Positions 36,401-47,130 of a DNA stretch of 64,000 nt are shown here, in pieces. The notes beneath the pieces were generated by a model. The model was not told the DNA's origin and did not search any database. It worked only from the letters and a program-made list of their open reading frames with translations. Origin of the DNA: Chromobotia macracanthus (lineage: Eukaryota > Chordata > Actinopteri > Cypriniformes > Botiidae); NCBI GenBank assembly GCA_036877525.1, contig JAZGTH010000002.1, positions 6,618,501 through 6,682,500 of the forward strand. Reading direction: 5' to 3'. A program made the translations under genes and the position numbers. The stretch's first letter is position 1; every line of letters starts with the position of its first letter.

Positions 36401-38877
36401 CCTACATTTCTCCTCAAGGTCAAATTATATGTGAACTATATTGCTGACATTAATTGTGGGTAAATACTCTTACAGTATGTCTACAAGACAAAGTTGGTTC
36501 CTAAATGCAACATGGCTGAGAACTCCTAAGAACTTCCTAAGCTATGCATTAACAATGTCTGAGAACTATAATTTTTCTCTGGGACTGTAACAAATTTACA
36601 GAACAGCTTAAAAATCGTGTATTCTTTTATCTTTTTTCTATTCTCAATTTATTTCAAAAATCATTTTTTGAAAAAAGAAACTTGATATTAGCACTGTACT
36701 ATTTATATGCACAGTGTCATTTCAGTGTGGTGAAGTTCAACATCAAATGTCTCTGCATCAAAATAGAATATGTAATGGAAACTTGTGGAACCCTGTAGAA
36801 ATGAATTGCAGACATCTTTTTTGCAAGAGCTCACCACTCGAAAGCAGAGAACTGAGATGGTGGGCTCCAGACTAGAAGCCACAAGTCATTCCTAGCCCTC
36901 AGCATTGTGTATGACTCATACAGTACTGTACTACAGGGCTTGTGTCACAGCACAGCGTCTTGCTACAGAATGAGAGTGTTTCTTGTTTGTTGGTTTTTCA
37001 TGCAATTCAACTTGATTTCGAGGGCAGATACCAAACCTAGCCTTGATTTTTTGAGAAACACAATATCCTTGTCGAAGGAACAATTCTTACTAAACGAAGC
37101 ATTAATGTTTTAGATTATGTACAGTACACTAACTTTAGACTTCAGCTCGAAAAGATGAAGTCAGTCATCTCAGCCACGAGAATGTCCTAAAGTACTGTGA
37201 AACTTCCATCCAAGTTTTTTAAGGTGATCATCATCATCTTTTGTTCTCCTTCCAGAGGTGATGTCCAATAGAATGGAGGGCATGATGAACTCCTACACAC
37301 CATTGGCTCCATCCCAGCAACAGATGGTTGCCATGGAGAATGGTTACAGCACCGATCCCTTCCAGCAGGGCCTCACCCCTCCTCAAATGCCTGGTGACCA
37401 CATGAACCCATATGGTAAGCATCAACTCAAGAGCTTGTAGCCTCCTCCAGAGCACTGTCTTGTTTGCGCCCTAAAGCTGGGCATGTTTTGGACCACAAAG
37501 TTCAGGCATCGCTCACAGAATGCAACCATACCACCCTTCTTTCCTTATGAGATTACACAAACGCATTCACAGAGCCACCACTTTATTTTGAAGTTTTTCT
37601 TCCAAATTAATCCAATATGTTTCAAAACCATATCCATTCCATCCATGGCTCCCAGAGCTTCCCTTTTGCTTTCTTCACCCTCCCTGTGCGTAGGGATTAA
37701 CAGTATAGCTTGTTATGTTATGTGACACTGTCTGTTTGTTGTTTTGTAAAGAACCAAACGATATGTGGTGCGGCATGTAAAAACAACAATGGTTAACCAT
37801 GATGGCTGACACCCAAAGCATTATGGGAAAATATCCACAGGGCTGTAAGCAAAACAACACAACACAATGAGCAAGCCAGCAATTGCCTGGAGAACTGGCC
37901 TCATGTGCATTTGTCAAAATTGGGTATAAGGATAGAGTAAGAAGTGAGCAATAATTCCTCAGTTGCTACTTTAAGAGTGAAGCTGCAGAACTCTCATAGC
38001 CAACATTCTCAATATTATTGACATTAACTTCAAGCATTAGTCACATAAATCTGGAGACATTGGTCACAGCCAACCTCAAAACAGGTCCCAGGTGTCTTGT
38101 CATTCATTCCCTCAGAATGGCAAGGCCCAAATCCCCGGCCTCATCACGCTCTCCAGCTTGGGTTTTATGGGAGAACAGCAGGGACAGACAACATTGCCAG
38201 CTCATTAAAAAACTATAGCCCATCAACCTGTCAGTGTCTTGCGGAATGGTGTCATTAAGTACTGGAAAGCGCATTACAGCTAACTGTGCCCACAAGGAAA
38301 ATGACAGAGTGGGAAGATTAGCTCAGAAGTAAACATTTGCTATTAGCTCAGTTGTTAGCAAGAATTCATTTAGTTTAACAGTATCTGATTGTTAACTGAC
38401 ATCCTTTTGGAATTTGTGATCGCAATCAAATACGTAAGCTGCGCAGTTATACATTTTGCCCAACATTTTACAGACAAGAAAAAGCAAACTTTTTATGCAA
38501 CGCAACAATGCATTCACAGTATACTTACTTTCTTTTGGCCAGAAGTGCTTTGTGTAGGAATCGAATCCATGACTTTGGGATTGCTTATTATATTCTTTAT
38601 AGTAGAACAGTTGAGCTACAGAAAGCCATTTTAGATATAAATTGAGTTCATATATACAAGACATGTCAATGAAGATTCGCTTTGAATGTAACATTTTCTA
38701 ATCTTTTCTCTCGCCACAGGAAATGACTCAATATTCCACGACATTGACAGCGACACTTCATTGACCAGCCTCAGTGACTGCTTCATGGCCTCGTCCGAGG
38801 CAGGCTCAATGCAGGCAAGGGTGGGGAACCCCATCGACCGACTCTATTCCATGCAGAGCTCCTACTTTGCTTCATGA
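30223..38877 (+). CDS. lmx1b: LIM-homeodomain transcription factor Lmx1b, exons 3-8 (5' partial)
   Basis: Six exons join into 289 continuous residues: 30223-30455, 32605-32780, 32976-33053, 33522-33588, 37256-37414 and 38720-38877. Seen in order: LIM2 zinc finger (fragment residues 6-62), acidic linker (about 72-107), homeodomain (about 108-167, with WFQNQR at 155-160), a glutamine-rich tail, and a C-terminus with LTPPQMPGDHMNPYG and a final SYFAS before TGA. Family knowledge: LMX1B is a nuclear activator of about 395 residues that binds TAAT-containing A/T-rich DNA. It patterns dorsal limb, kidney podocytes, anterior eye and midbrain/hindbrain neurons. LMX1B is preferred over LMX1A because the C-terminus reads IFHDIDSDTSLTSLSDCF and the LIM2 reads CSGCLEKIAPTEF. 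About 105 residues (start codon and LIM1) are missing upstream. Teleosts keep two lmx1b copies (lmx1ba, lmx1bb); I cannot say which this is. No frameshift or lost key residue was seen. Confidence 0.97.
31490..31740. promoter_or_regulatory. Candidate enhancer in lmx1b intron 3
   Basis: Unique sequence with gaacaataaagcc (SOX-like), tataataattacag, gcttgattaacccgcctg and taggctaattgagac. It has several TAAT-type cores and no repeat character. Confidence 0.4.
31795..32063. mobile_element. Short CCAGC-rich element with inverted ends in intron 3
   Basis: The ends tcctgct and agcaggg are complementary. The interior has ttagctggtaagactgag, tggccaggctaggag and agcccagcttgactcggctg. It is the same family as 21229-21433, with a 269-bp copy. 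Confidence 0.55.
32605..32780 (+). CDS. lmx1b: lmx1b exon 4: acidic linker and N-terminal half of the homeodomain
   Basis: The acceptor is ctctctctag before 32605 and the donor is CGAAAG|gtgagt after 32780. The exon is 176 nt; it completes a split GAG (E) codon and ends in phase 0. It encodes the acidic linker (KSEDEELDIKPEK), a glycine-rich piece (GSGGTGKGDDGK), the basic arm DPRRPKRPRT and homeodomain helix 1 into helix 2, ending in SSKPCRK. The linker is the part that differs most from mammalian LMX1B, while the basic arm and helix 1 look unchanged. The KRPR arm sits where the family contacts the minor groove and carries its nuclear-import signal. Confidence 0.97.
32976..33053 (+). CDS. 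lmx1b: lmx1b exon 5: homeodomain helices 2-3 (recognition helix)
   Basis: The acceptor is ttttaaatctag before 32976 and the donor is GCTAAA|gtaagt after 33053. The exon is 78 nt, exactly 26 codons, phase 0 on both sides, so skipping it would be in frame. It encodes VRETLAAETG through WFQNQRAK, which includes the recognition helix with Gln50 and the invariant Asn51 of the homeodomain. Oddity: the exon begins GTAAGAG, a good donor-like sequence, directly after the acceptor AG. Confidence 0.97.
33522..33588 (+). CDS. lmx1b: lmx1b exon 6: end of homeodomain and glutamine-rich segment
   Basis: The acceptor is tcattattttttcag before 33522 and the donor is GGCCAAG|gtaaga after 33588. The exon is 67 nt: 22 codons plus the first base of the next codon. 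It encodes MKKLARR, the basic end of homeodomain helix 3, then five glutamines, E, QQ and NSQRLGQ. The glutamines come mostly from a CAG run, which could vary in length between individuals. The short run ending EQQNSQRLGQ supports LMX1B over LMX1A. Confidence 0.96.
34533..34837. mobile_element. Complete short element with inverted ends, GGGATAGTTCACCC type
   Basis: The left end (tgggatagttcatccaaaaa then tgaaaat) and the right end (ttcatttttgtgtgaactgc then cctttaa) are inverted copies. The interior reads catcattttctcaccctc, gtctttctgtcttg and gtagaacac. No coding capacity. The family is very common in cyprinids (from memory). About 305 bp, in lmx1b intron 6. Confidence 0.7.
35930..36180. promoter_or_regulatory. 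Candidate element in lmx1b intron 6
   Basis: Unique patch with gccatgaatcatgg, gttatagtatcagc and two copies of agcctttaatg about 15 bp apart near 36100. Weak evidence. Confidence 0.28.
37256..37414 (+). CDS. lmx1b: lmx1b exon 7: C-terminal region, first part
   Basis: The acceptor is tgttctccttccag before 37256 and the donor is CCATATG|gtaagc after 37414. The exon is 159 nt; it completes a GAG (E) codon, encodes 52 residues and ends one base into a glycine codon. Visible motifs are MSNRMEGMM, the proline/glutamine-rich PLAPSQQQMVAMENGY and DPFQQGLTPPQMPGDHMNPY. The last is a strongly conserved LMX1 signature, part of the C-terminal region thought to act in transactivation. Reading through the donor reaches a stop at 37438, so an intron-7-retaining transcript would lose the last 52 residues. 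Confidence 0.96.
37415..38719 (+). other. lmx1b: lmx1b intron 7
   Basis: GT-AG intron of 1.3 kb (gtaagc ... cgccacag), phase 1. Near its 3' end it carries a tRNA-derived SINE on the opposite strand (38528-38627). The remainder shows no exon or repeat I can name. Confidence 0.9.
38528..38627 (-). mobile_element. tRNA-derived SINE head in lmx1b intron 7
   Basis: Read on the - strand it starts ggctttctgtagctcaactg (A box at 38605-38620) and continues to B box ggattcgattcc (38557-38568), with catggattcgattcctacac. This is the standard tRNA promoter layout in fish SINEs. A functional tRNA is unlikely because the stems do not pair. Confidence 0.65.
38720..38877 (+). CDS. lmx1b: lmx1b exon 8: C-terminus and stop codon
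   Basis: The acceptor is tctctcgccacag before 38720. The exon completes the split GGA (G) codon and encodes NDSIFHDIDSDTSLTSLSDC, then MASSEAGSMQARVG, NPIDRLYSMQSSYFAS and TGA at 38875-38877. The ending RVGNPIDRLYSMQSSYFAS is the LMX1B terminus; LMX1A differs here (HLYSMQNSYFTS). An overlapping + strand reading from 38774 in another frame is a shadow of this exon. The coding sequence is complete at its 3' end. Confidence 0.97.
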
Positions 38878-39489
38878 AAACCTACATAGACCAAGAAAGG
38901 CAAAAGTGGGTCACTCACTGCAGTCTCCTCAACATACACCACCTATCCAGGAAACAGAATCCTCAGCAAACATCTAAGACAGGACTTAGGCAAACAGGCA
39001 AAAAACACAAAAAAGACATGTGAACTTGAGGAACAGTCGCCCTAATATTTCTGCAGTGAAGAGCCAGCCCAGGATGCCTGGGCACCTGAGGCTGTCAGGT
39101 TTTTTCTAGTTACTTGTAGATTATTTGTACATGACTTTCTCAGAAGTAGCATTTCACCTTATCTTCATTGACTCATGGGAAAAAGATTATTGATGTACAG
39201 TTCCAGTCACTGAAGCATCAAATATCCACTCTGAAGCTGTCGTCTGGAGGAGCAGAGGACCAAGACACAAAGCTCATAGTGCATGAATCCATATCCTTGT
39301 GATTGTTATGTTAAAAAAATTAGAAAAAAATCTTGTGTTGCGCAGATGTTGGAATGTGATGTTTGGACTCGGTTTCCTCCTTTCATTGTGTTCAGCATTA
39401 CATTTCTATCACTTTAATAGTTTAGCCCTCTGAAAGACAGTGTAGAGAACCTTAGAGGGGGGGATATATGTATAGTGTATCTGCGTTTG

Positions 39490-39640
39490 AAAGGATGTTT
39501 GTTTGTGTGTGTGGTCAGGTGGAATGAGTGTGCATTGCTCTGTGGGTGTATGTGGGGGTGTGTGTATGTTTGCGTTTGTGTGGTGCAGTCTCCCATGACT
39601 GCTGTGACTGGTGTTAGACTGTATGTGTTTGTGTGTATAT
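39490..39640. repeat. TG-rich tract in the lmx1b 3' UTR
   Basis: Imperfect GTGT/GTAT repeats over about 150 bp. They may form a GU-rich protein-binding region in the mRNA. Confidence 0.7.
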
Positions 39641-40000
39641 TTGAAAGCCGGTAGGGGACTGTCATTGTAAGCTCGAACCATGTGTATATATACTTTCCCT
39701 AAACAAATCATTTGTGCATGTTAAAAATGGAGATCATTCTATTTATTTAACTAAAACATGCTTTTGAAGGTACTTAAACTGAAAAGCTTTATTTAAAAAG
39801 GAGAAAATCATGTTAAGTAGTTGACACATTCATTTCTCGACACATTTGTACGTCCTTTAATTATGAAATACAATGTATCTTTATTCCAGCTATGTACATC
39901 AGAAACAAATGTGCTATTTATTTGTTACAGCCCTGACATTGTCAAAAATACATTTCCAAATGTGAAGATTGCTAAATTGCCAAAGTCTGTTGGTACAATG

Positions 40001-40006
40001 AATAAA
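40001..40006 (+). terminator. lmx1b: Polyadenylation signal AATAAA of lmx1b
   Basis: A canonical AATAAA stands 1.12 kb after the stop codon and is followed by a T-rich stretch (gtttttctcctttactttc) that fits a downstream element. I saw no earlier canonical hexamer between the stop and this point. Confidence 0.75.
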
Positions 40007-40619
40007 GTTTTTCTCCTTTACTTTCTGGTTTCAGCCTCCCGTTTTAAATAATCTTTTGTTTAATATAAATGTGTTTTTAAGATTAATATTTGTTTTTTTT
40101 AATATTTTCTAGCATCTCATTAAATAATTTAGAAAAAGGAAAATGTAACAGGCTTTAATCCTGTGACAGTTGCACCTTAAATCTTAAATTTCTTGAAATG
40201 GAAGCATAAAGATAATTTTAATGTAGTAAATATTATTCTTTAAAATGTAATCTTAAATTTGTAATTTCACTGATGCAGATGCCTTAATTATCATGAAATC
40301 ATCAAAAAATAATTATTATAACTAAAAAAAGACACAACTAGAACATCAACAAAACTAAACACAAAAGCATAATGGTGTGCAAACATTTGTAATGCATTTT
40401 CCATTTCTCACACATAATTGTCAAAACCCTGAGTGGAAGTTTTCTATGAAGCCAATGTTTACCGGAGGATATAGTGTGCCTCCAAACAACAATAGGTTTT
40501 GAGTTACAGGCGATGGGAACAAAGCTTTGTGAGCATGAATCACACATGTTCTCTGGTGTCACACAAGCACACATCACATGCCACACACACTGAGCTCATG
40601 TGTGCATGCTGGTACAGCC

Positions 40620-40830
40620 ATTCAGCTCTCTTAGGCTGTAAATTAATCCAGCTAGTTAAAGATGCTTTAGCAGGCAGAAGCCTGAGGCCTGATCTAGTAG
40701 CGTGCCGGGTCTACCAGCACTGCAGCAGGTCCTCTCTGATGATCAGGTGGAGGTATATCGCTCCCCTTATCTCCCTCTCATCTGCCACCACAGGTGTTAG
40801 TAGGCGCGGCTGTTCTAGTCTTTGTCAGAG
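40620..40830. promoter_or_regulatory. Candidate element just downstream of lmx1b
   Basis: It contains ctgtaaattaatccagc (TAATCC core), tagcgtgccgggtctacc and ctccccttatctccc (GATA-type, reversed). It lies 0.6 kb past the polyadenylation signal. A long + strand frame (40499-41059) crosses it but resembles no protein. Confidence 0.3.
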
Positions 40831-41068
40831 CAAGTCTTATCATCAGATCTACCGCAGGAACTCCGCCAAGCCTGGATCTATAGTGACTCGGCAAAACTTC
40901 ACATGTGGGGAAATGAGTAGCACTTGGTTCGACCCATTGACCTTTGCGTGGCTTCCTCTGAAGGTGCATTTCTGTCATTCCTTTGGTTCTGACCACCCAC
41001 TTCAGGTGAAGCATTTGCATTTCAATCAGAACAGTTACTTACAAGTGCGTCTGTGGTGAGGATCAGTT

Positions 41069-41180
41069 TTTAAAAGGGACAGTTCACCCAAAATGACTAA
41101 CCTGTCACTATTTACCTGTCCTCATTTCAATCACCCGTGTGACTTTCTTTCCTCTGTGGAACACAAAAGGAAGTAATTTG
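41069..41180. mobile_element. Left part of a GGGATAGTTCACCC-type element
   Basis: It starts ttaaaagggacagttcaccc, then tttacctgtcctcatttc and ctctgtggaacacaaaagga, as in the copy at 34533. No right end was seen, so it is truncated or diverged. Confidence 0.6.
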
Positions 41181-43938
41181 ATTGGGTGGATTCAGTACAG
41201 TGGAAGTACATTGTCATTCAACCAAGTGTGTCAGTGAGGAAGTATGCACGCTCATAATGTACTCCAATCACACTCCCACAGTTTTGCAGAGAAACAACTT
41301 GATACATAAGCAATTTTACAATTAAATTGCACCAGCTGCCATGACGCCTATATATATTTTTTTTTTGAGTCCTGGAGTACATCATTGACATTCAGACCGC
41401 AAATACTGTCATGATTAATGTCATATTAGTCATCAACAAATTATTTAGTGGTTAAAAACAAATTTGGATGTGACAGGGTTCACACAAGCACCTAAGCAAG
41501 GCATGTGTGCATGAGTGGTTTGACTGAGTGAAATAATAGCTAGGTAGAATGTGTTTACATTCAATCTGTAGGATAATGGGCAGTTTATTGCAAATTTAGC
41601 AAGCAGGTGTGGCAAAAGAATAAAACATATGGGTTTATTAGAAAATAACTTTCAATGACAATAGACAAACATAAAAAGTTATTAAGTAATGTTACTAGTA
41701 GAAAGTGTTACAGTACAGTATCCGTGTTGGCAGGCGTTTTGCCTGCAAGGTTTGAAGCTGTTGTTTCTATTCATTGATTCACTGCAATAAATGCAATTGC
41801 TATATGGAGCTTTTACAGAGTTCCTACAATAATTTCATTACGGGATTGAACTATGATAAAAGTAGAATGCATGAAATGTTACCGTAACCTGATGTTTTGC
41901 TGACCTGAAAAAAATTATAAACATGCTCTGGGTATTTTCATAGTTCTTTCATTTTTCATGTGGTAGTGTCTTATTAGATCATTTTAATTGTCCTTCTTTT
42001 ACAATGATTTAGGCATCCTATGATTAAGTTTAATTACATTCTCATGGAATGTCTCCAGTCTGCAAAGACATATTAACTATGTTATGGCATTTCTTACTGT
42101 GGTGGGGTCGCTTCACTGTTGAGGGCCCTTAGGAGAAAGATTGAAGGAGAACAAAAGCAGCTTATAACAACATTCAGAGAGCTCTGCTGTGGAGGAAGTT
42201 ATTCTAAGACACCTTCCAGCACATTAGTAGCTACCTATTTCTTGGAAAGTTGCTAAACTAGTTGCTAGGGAAACATGTTCAACCTGACATGGACCCGGAT
42301 GTTGGGTTAGATATATTTAAAATTACTGTACCAATGTTATACATGTAATAAAGCATGAGTGTAATTCATTTCAATGGAAATTAAAGTAACTTAATTAACA
42401 GTGACTTTACATATTTACTTAGCAATAGCAAAAGTATGCTGTTGCAGCTGTGTGCCACAGGCAATCACAGCCGAGCTGAAATTCAAAACAACATATATTA
42501 ACAGTGAGTGTGATATTGCTTATATAACTGTTGTGTAAAAGCAATAGGTTAATATTATGCAAGTTACATTTCATAAAAAACAGATATGAATATAACTGTT
42601 CTCTGCAAATAAAAATAGCTCCAAAAGAAGTGAAACAACAAGCTTTGTGTGTAACACAAAACAGAGTACCTTTATTCAAGCCATTCCGTAATCACTTTGG
42701 TTCTTCTCCAGGTTTTCTATTTTCTGGACAGCCCATATAGTGATACAAAAATGGTAAAATGTCCAAATGCTGTTATAATATATATCAGCACTTTTGGAAC
42801 ACAGCCTGACAAATAAAATCAGAGCACTGAAACAAGTATTGTTTAATAATATGCATAAACCAAATGCGGATACCATAATGCAAAAGGCGACTGTGTTTTA
42901 TCTGACCTCACATTTCTGTATCTTTGCTTATCGTACAATGTTGTTTGAATCCAGCATTTTCCCACAAAGACCCATATTGTCACAGGTAACTGCTGAGGAG
43001 CGTGGGCCACCCTGTAATCAGAAACCCAAAACCACTCCACTCATATGTCAGAAATTAGAGTGTAGCTAATTGTGTCCAAACAGAGAGTGAACCGAGGTGA
43101 ATACAGGTCTGTGTCAGCAACGATTGACTGACCAGAGAGCTTCAATCCATAGCACTCCTCAGTATACATGAGATAGGACAAACGGGGTGGCCTGAGAAGC
43201 CAAACATTTCCCCTGTAATCTGAGCAAAGACACGCTTACACAGACGTCATTCGTTCAGCCAGTGAAGTTTTCACACATCCTCTCTTCAGCAGGTCTGGCT
43301 CCACATAGGAAATTCGCCTTGTGACAATATTTTCCTTAAATTAACTTATTGCCTCATTTTCAATGTGTGAGACAGTCATGTGTCTATATCACCTTTGAAC
43401 CCCTTGCTGCCCTCCCTATGCTGTTCTCTTTCAAATCCAGACTATGAGAAAGCTTTATCCTTTAGTTTGTTTATTCAACTTATTAAATGGATTATTGTTT
43501 GAACTCTCTCTTGGTAGTCTTTTAGGTGCACAGCTGGATAGCTGACATTCTATGAATCTGTTCACTAGTGATTTGGTGTAAATTCAAAGGTAACCATATT
43601 TAAATCGTACTCATATCAACATGGGTACTGCCGGATGTAACATTTTATTATTTTACCTTGCTCTGTTCTTATAGTGGCCCACAGGTGCACAAGACAACAA
43701 AATACAGTATGTGTTTCCACTGGGAAAAAAAAGTGAATGGCTCCACTCACTTGTCAATGTAAGTACTGTAAAATCTGCTTTTGATTTTAATTTTGCTAAA
43801 TGCTTGAATTTGTAGCCAAATGTTATTTTCCATTTAGTGCACAGCTCTCTGTTGTTTCAACAATTCTTTTCTTGTTGCATGCAGGTGTAATAGGCAGCTT
43901 GCATTCATAATGAATTTTAGCAAGTATAAATGTGTAAA

Positions 43939-44016
43939 CTATCCCTTTAACAATTCCCACAATCCACCAATTTTGGGTGAAGTATCCCTTTAAAAATATT
44001 CCCAACATCCACCAAT
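43939..44016. repeat. Tandem copy of an element end, about 44-bp unit
   Basis: ctatccctttaacaattccc and gtatccctttaaaaatattc start two copies that both run to catccaccaat or aatccaccaat. The second carries ttttgggtgaagtatccctt, the inverted end of the GGGATAGTTCACCC family. Confidence 0.65.
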
Positions 44017-44749
44017 GTGTTTACTTCCATCTTCTTCTGTCATGTGGATATTTTGTTTTTGCCTCTATGGTATTTCATCCTTTAATTATAATTTATTATT
44101 CCCTTGGCTAATACATTTTCATCATTGTTTGGCAATCCTTCAGTTTCCAAAGGGATTGCAAAACCGCATGTTCTCTGAATCAATTAATTCCAGACTGGGT
44201 CAGATAGGCAGGGCCTCTCTGAGTTTGGCTAAGCCAGCCCTAAACCAGCAGCAGATGAGAAAATTTTGGTCTAAAATTTTAGTTGCCTGGAATTCACAAT
44301 TTGTGATCATTATCCAGCATCTAAAAGGTTCCTGGGAGAAGCTTTTCATGCTTCTACTCTCACAGAGGTGTGAGGGGTTAACCTTGATCAAACAGATGAA
44401 CCTCTAGAAGGTTATGACCAGTAAAGTGAGAAAGGTCATGGAAGCCATCTAAACACCTCTACACATAATAGCTCAAGGGCTTCTCTGTCCTTCTGTTGAT
44501 CCTTGCTCTGGAACCCAAGGATATTGTATCAGTAGGTTTTTTAAAGTATAGAAATAGAGGCTGACTGGAATTGGAAAGTTTGGCTGGTTATTGTGAATTA
44601 TGGTTTCTCTCGGCATCTAAACATTTAAATCTGTTCTCAAGGATCTTGCTGTAGTAGATGGTAACAATGATTCTGTTTCACTGTTGAATGCTATCTGTTC
44701 TGCTTTTTATTTTCTTTAAATAATTAACATTCATTAGTACATGGTGAAG

Positions 44750-44910
44750 GAATTCAGGTGGCTAATTTTAATGTAGGAACAGGACACCGAGGTCAGAAGT
44801 CAGGGAAATACTGCCCATGACCTTGATGGCTAACACTTGCTAGCACCATTACCTTCCCCTTGAGTAACCGTCACTAACTGCTGATCCCTGCTTGCTTCTT
44901 ATCAGCGTTT
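44750..44910. promoter_or_regulatory. Candidate conserved non-coding element
   Basis: Unique sequence with ggtggctaattttaatg, acaccgaggtcagaagtcag (nuclear-receptor-like half sites) and gagtaaccgtcac. Weak evidence from texture. Confidence 0.3.
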
Positions 44911-46089
44911 CCCACAGAACATGGCTGTTAGTTTTAGATGTCTGTGATAAGTCTGTGCTATTGGCAGATTGAGTGTTTAGGGTTCAACTTCAGAGCATGT
45001 TGTTCATCTCATTTTTAGTTCTAATTAAAGTTTTAGGAACAACATTGAAATACTGGAATATATTGAATGATGACATTTTAAGTTTCAGAGATGATAACCG
45101 CTAGAAATCAACAGGTGGCTTAATTTTGGCAGTGAAAAATATTATAATGATGTTAAAAAACATTACGAAAAAATTTACATGCTTTATTTCATTTTATATT
45201 TTCTTTTATGACAAAACATGTTGTTCAGGTGATTGTGCAGACTCTACAACAGGTCATATTAAAATCAAGAAATGTTCATTTAACCCATCATAAACCTGTT
45301 GTGCTCTCACTGAACCTCAGACCCTTGACAATTGCATTATATTCATTGAAAACCATCACCATTGTTCTCTTCTGGACTGGATTATTTAACATCATATGAG
45401 TTGTAATTAAAATCCTGGACAGTTTTATTATAAACTGAAGAATAACGTTATTCCACCTGGACAAATATACCTATAGAGAATCTTTAGCTGGTCACATAGA
45501 AATTTAATTATGTATTCATGGGACAACATAAAGGTCATTATTTACATGCCACTTAAGTGAAGTGAAGGATAATTATCATGTACGCAATGTAGACATACAG
45601 TGTAATCTGATAGCCGTCTGTCAACCTGCCTGATGGTAAATGCAGAAGCTAAATCTGTAAACGAACCCTTCTCAGATATAACAGTATGTGACAATAGCAG
45701 AGCTCTGTGGAAAGCATGTATAGAGGATCAGATCCGAGAGGTTTACAAATACATTCAGAAATAGCTGCCTATCTGGGATAGGGTTTTTGTCAAAAACGTT
45801 TAATTCTAGATGTCATGAGGCAGCATGCATTCATAATGCTCATCTGTATGTATACTGTAAATTTATGTAAAATTCAATATACTGAATTGCTTGTTCAGTG
45901 TGTACATTACAGAGCTCTGCTCTTATGGGTGCAATGCCTGGACCACTGGTTTAATCTATAACACTGCACTGGACAGAGAATCAGGACTATAGTGTTTTAT
46001 CACAGATATAATCACAAACACACCACCAATGGCCTGTAAATCTCAAGCAAAGGAGGAAAAAGTAGATTCACAGTAAATATTCATATCAA

Positions 46090-46300
46090 CAGCCAATGAA
46101 TGAGCTGGAGAGAATTCTACCCCTGGCATAATCTGTCGTGTTGCCTCTATTTAATTGTGGAGTTCTAATATTACCAATAAGTGCCCCATTATGTGAACAC
46201 TCATAATGCTGTTGCTGTCTTGTAAGGCTTAAGTAAGCTCTCCAGACGTCGTCCTGGTTGGAGCTTTTATTGATGATGGTACCCAGTCAGGGTGAAAAGT
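46090..46300. promoter_or_regulatory. Candidate conserved non-coding element
   Basis: Unique sequence with gcctctatttaattgtgg, gtgccccattatgtg and a CRE-like GACGTC at 46245-46250. Flanks are AT-rich. Confidence 0.33.
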
Positions 46301-46579
46301 GTGCTCCTACTTTTTAACCTTGCTGAATAATGACCTTCACTGAGTGCTTCATTAGACTACACTTATTCCTAGAATTCTTGTATATATACATAGGTTTTGG
46401 AATTTAAGGCTGAAAGGGACAATTATATTGTAGTTTAAATGCAAAGAATCTTGTATTGGACCTATTCACTTTTTACTGTATATTGTATTTTAGATTTAAA
46501 CATCTAAAATGTGCCTAATGGATTTTAATGCTTAATGCAGGCTGCCAAACCAGAGGAGTATTTTATTGATCAACGTTTG

Positions 46580-46885
46580 CTCTTTCATAGCTCAGGAGAC
46601 TTTTAAGCAACAGTCTCAGATGTATCTCATAAAATTCCTTATGAAAATTAAAAATATACAAGGCATAAATGGGACATTTGTTGACAGGAACACACTGTAG
46701 GTAGTGTAACTCAGATAATTTGGTCCTGCATAAATTTGATGAATGAAAATGTATGTTTTACTTCTAATTGCAGACTCTGGGCCCAGTCTGAGTCATCTGA
46801 TGAGATGACAGAAATTTGACAAGGGTCTATTTGTTCTCAACCTCATTGCTGTCTATGAGAAACAACTGAGATTTTAAAGAGATCT
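46580..46885. repeat. Old dispersed repeat, copy 2
   Basis: It has the same blocks in the same order as 8780-9180: catagctcaggagac, cagtctcagatgtatctc, aaaattcc, acaagggt, and ctcattgctgtctatgagaa with caactgagatt. Spacing differs, so both copies are diverged. Confidence 0.6.
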
Positions 46886-46929
46886 CATTTCTTTTTTTGT
46901 TATAGGAAGACAAAATATGAGGACATTGA

Positions 46930-47130
46930 CAATACACCTGAAATCAATTCAGGCTGGAAAGACTGGAAAGATTCTGCCACTTTCACTACATCGATAGTCA
47001 CATGACCAAGCACTGGGAGCAGTATTCCCAGAGTGGACCTCTGGGCAATGTTCAGAGCAGACAGTGAACAGGATTAACTCCACACAATCAATGCAAAACA
47101 ATGAATCTGCCAAAATCCAATCTGCTGACT
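46930..47130. promoter_or_regulatory. Candidate conserved non-coding element
   Basis: Unique sequence containing acatcgatagtcacatgacc, gcagtattcccagagtgg and a SOX/POU-like row (acacaatcaatgcaaaacaa). Inference only. Confidence 0.33.

Larger units (their letters stand above)
33589..37255 (+). other. lmx1b: lmx1b intron 6
   Basis: GT-AG intron of 3.67 kb (gtaaga ... ttccag), phase 1. It contains a short repeat element with inverted ends at 34533-34837 and an enhancer-like patch at 35930-36180. Introns 4 (32781-32975) and 5 (33054-33521) are short and hold nothing notable. Confidence 0.9.
38878..40025 (+). other. lmx1b: lmx1b 3' untranslated region
   Basis: This non-coding stretch runs from the TGA stop to just past the AATAAA signal. 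It holds a GT-rich low-complexity section at about 39490-39640 and AU-rich motifs at 39740-39749 (TATTTATTTA) and 39915-39923 (TATTTATTT). Such motifs often mark mRNAs with regulated turnover. A length of about 1.1 kb is ordinary for this gene. The exact cleavage site is not visible and the end is estimated. Confidence 0.75.

Noticed and set aside
37325..37340. X-box-like gttgccatgg inside exon 7
   Set aside because: It is coding sequence for VAME and is explained by the protein.
37258..37440. 60-codon frame covering exon 7 with a stop just past the donor
   Set aside because: This is exon 7 read into intron 7. The gtaagc donor at 37415 and the matching phase of exon 8 show it is spliced.
38528..38627. 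Possible tRNA gene on the - strand
   Set aside because: A and B boxes are present but the cloverleaf stems do not pair, so it is a SINE head.
38774..38977. 67-codon frame overlapping lmx1b exon 8
   Set aside because: It is the wrong frame of a coding exon; the true frame ends with SYFAS at 38877.
39409..39711. 100-codon frame on the - strand over the 3' UTR
   Set aside because: It is produced by the TG-rich repeat read backwards (H and T rich).
40499..41059. Longest open frame in the window, 186 codons, + strand
   Set aside because: The translation shows no domain, signal peptide or family resemblance. It crosses an enhancer-like patch and the start of a repeat element (41069). It has no clear promoter or polyadenylation context.
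44015..44407. 130-codon open frame, + strand
   Set aside because: It starts in a duplicated transposon end and resembles no protein.
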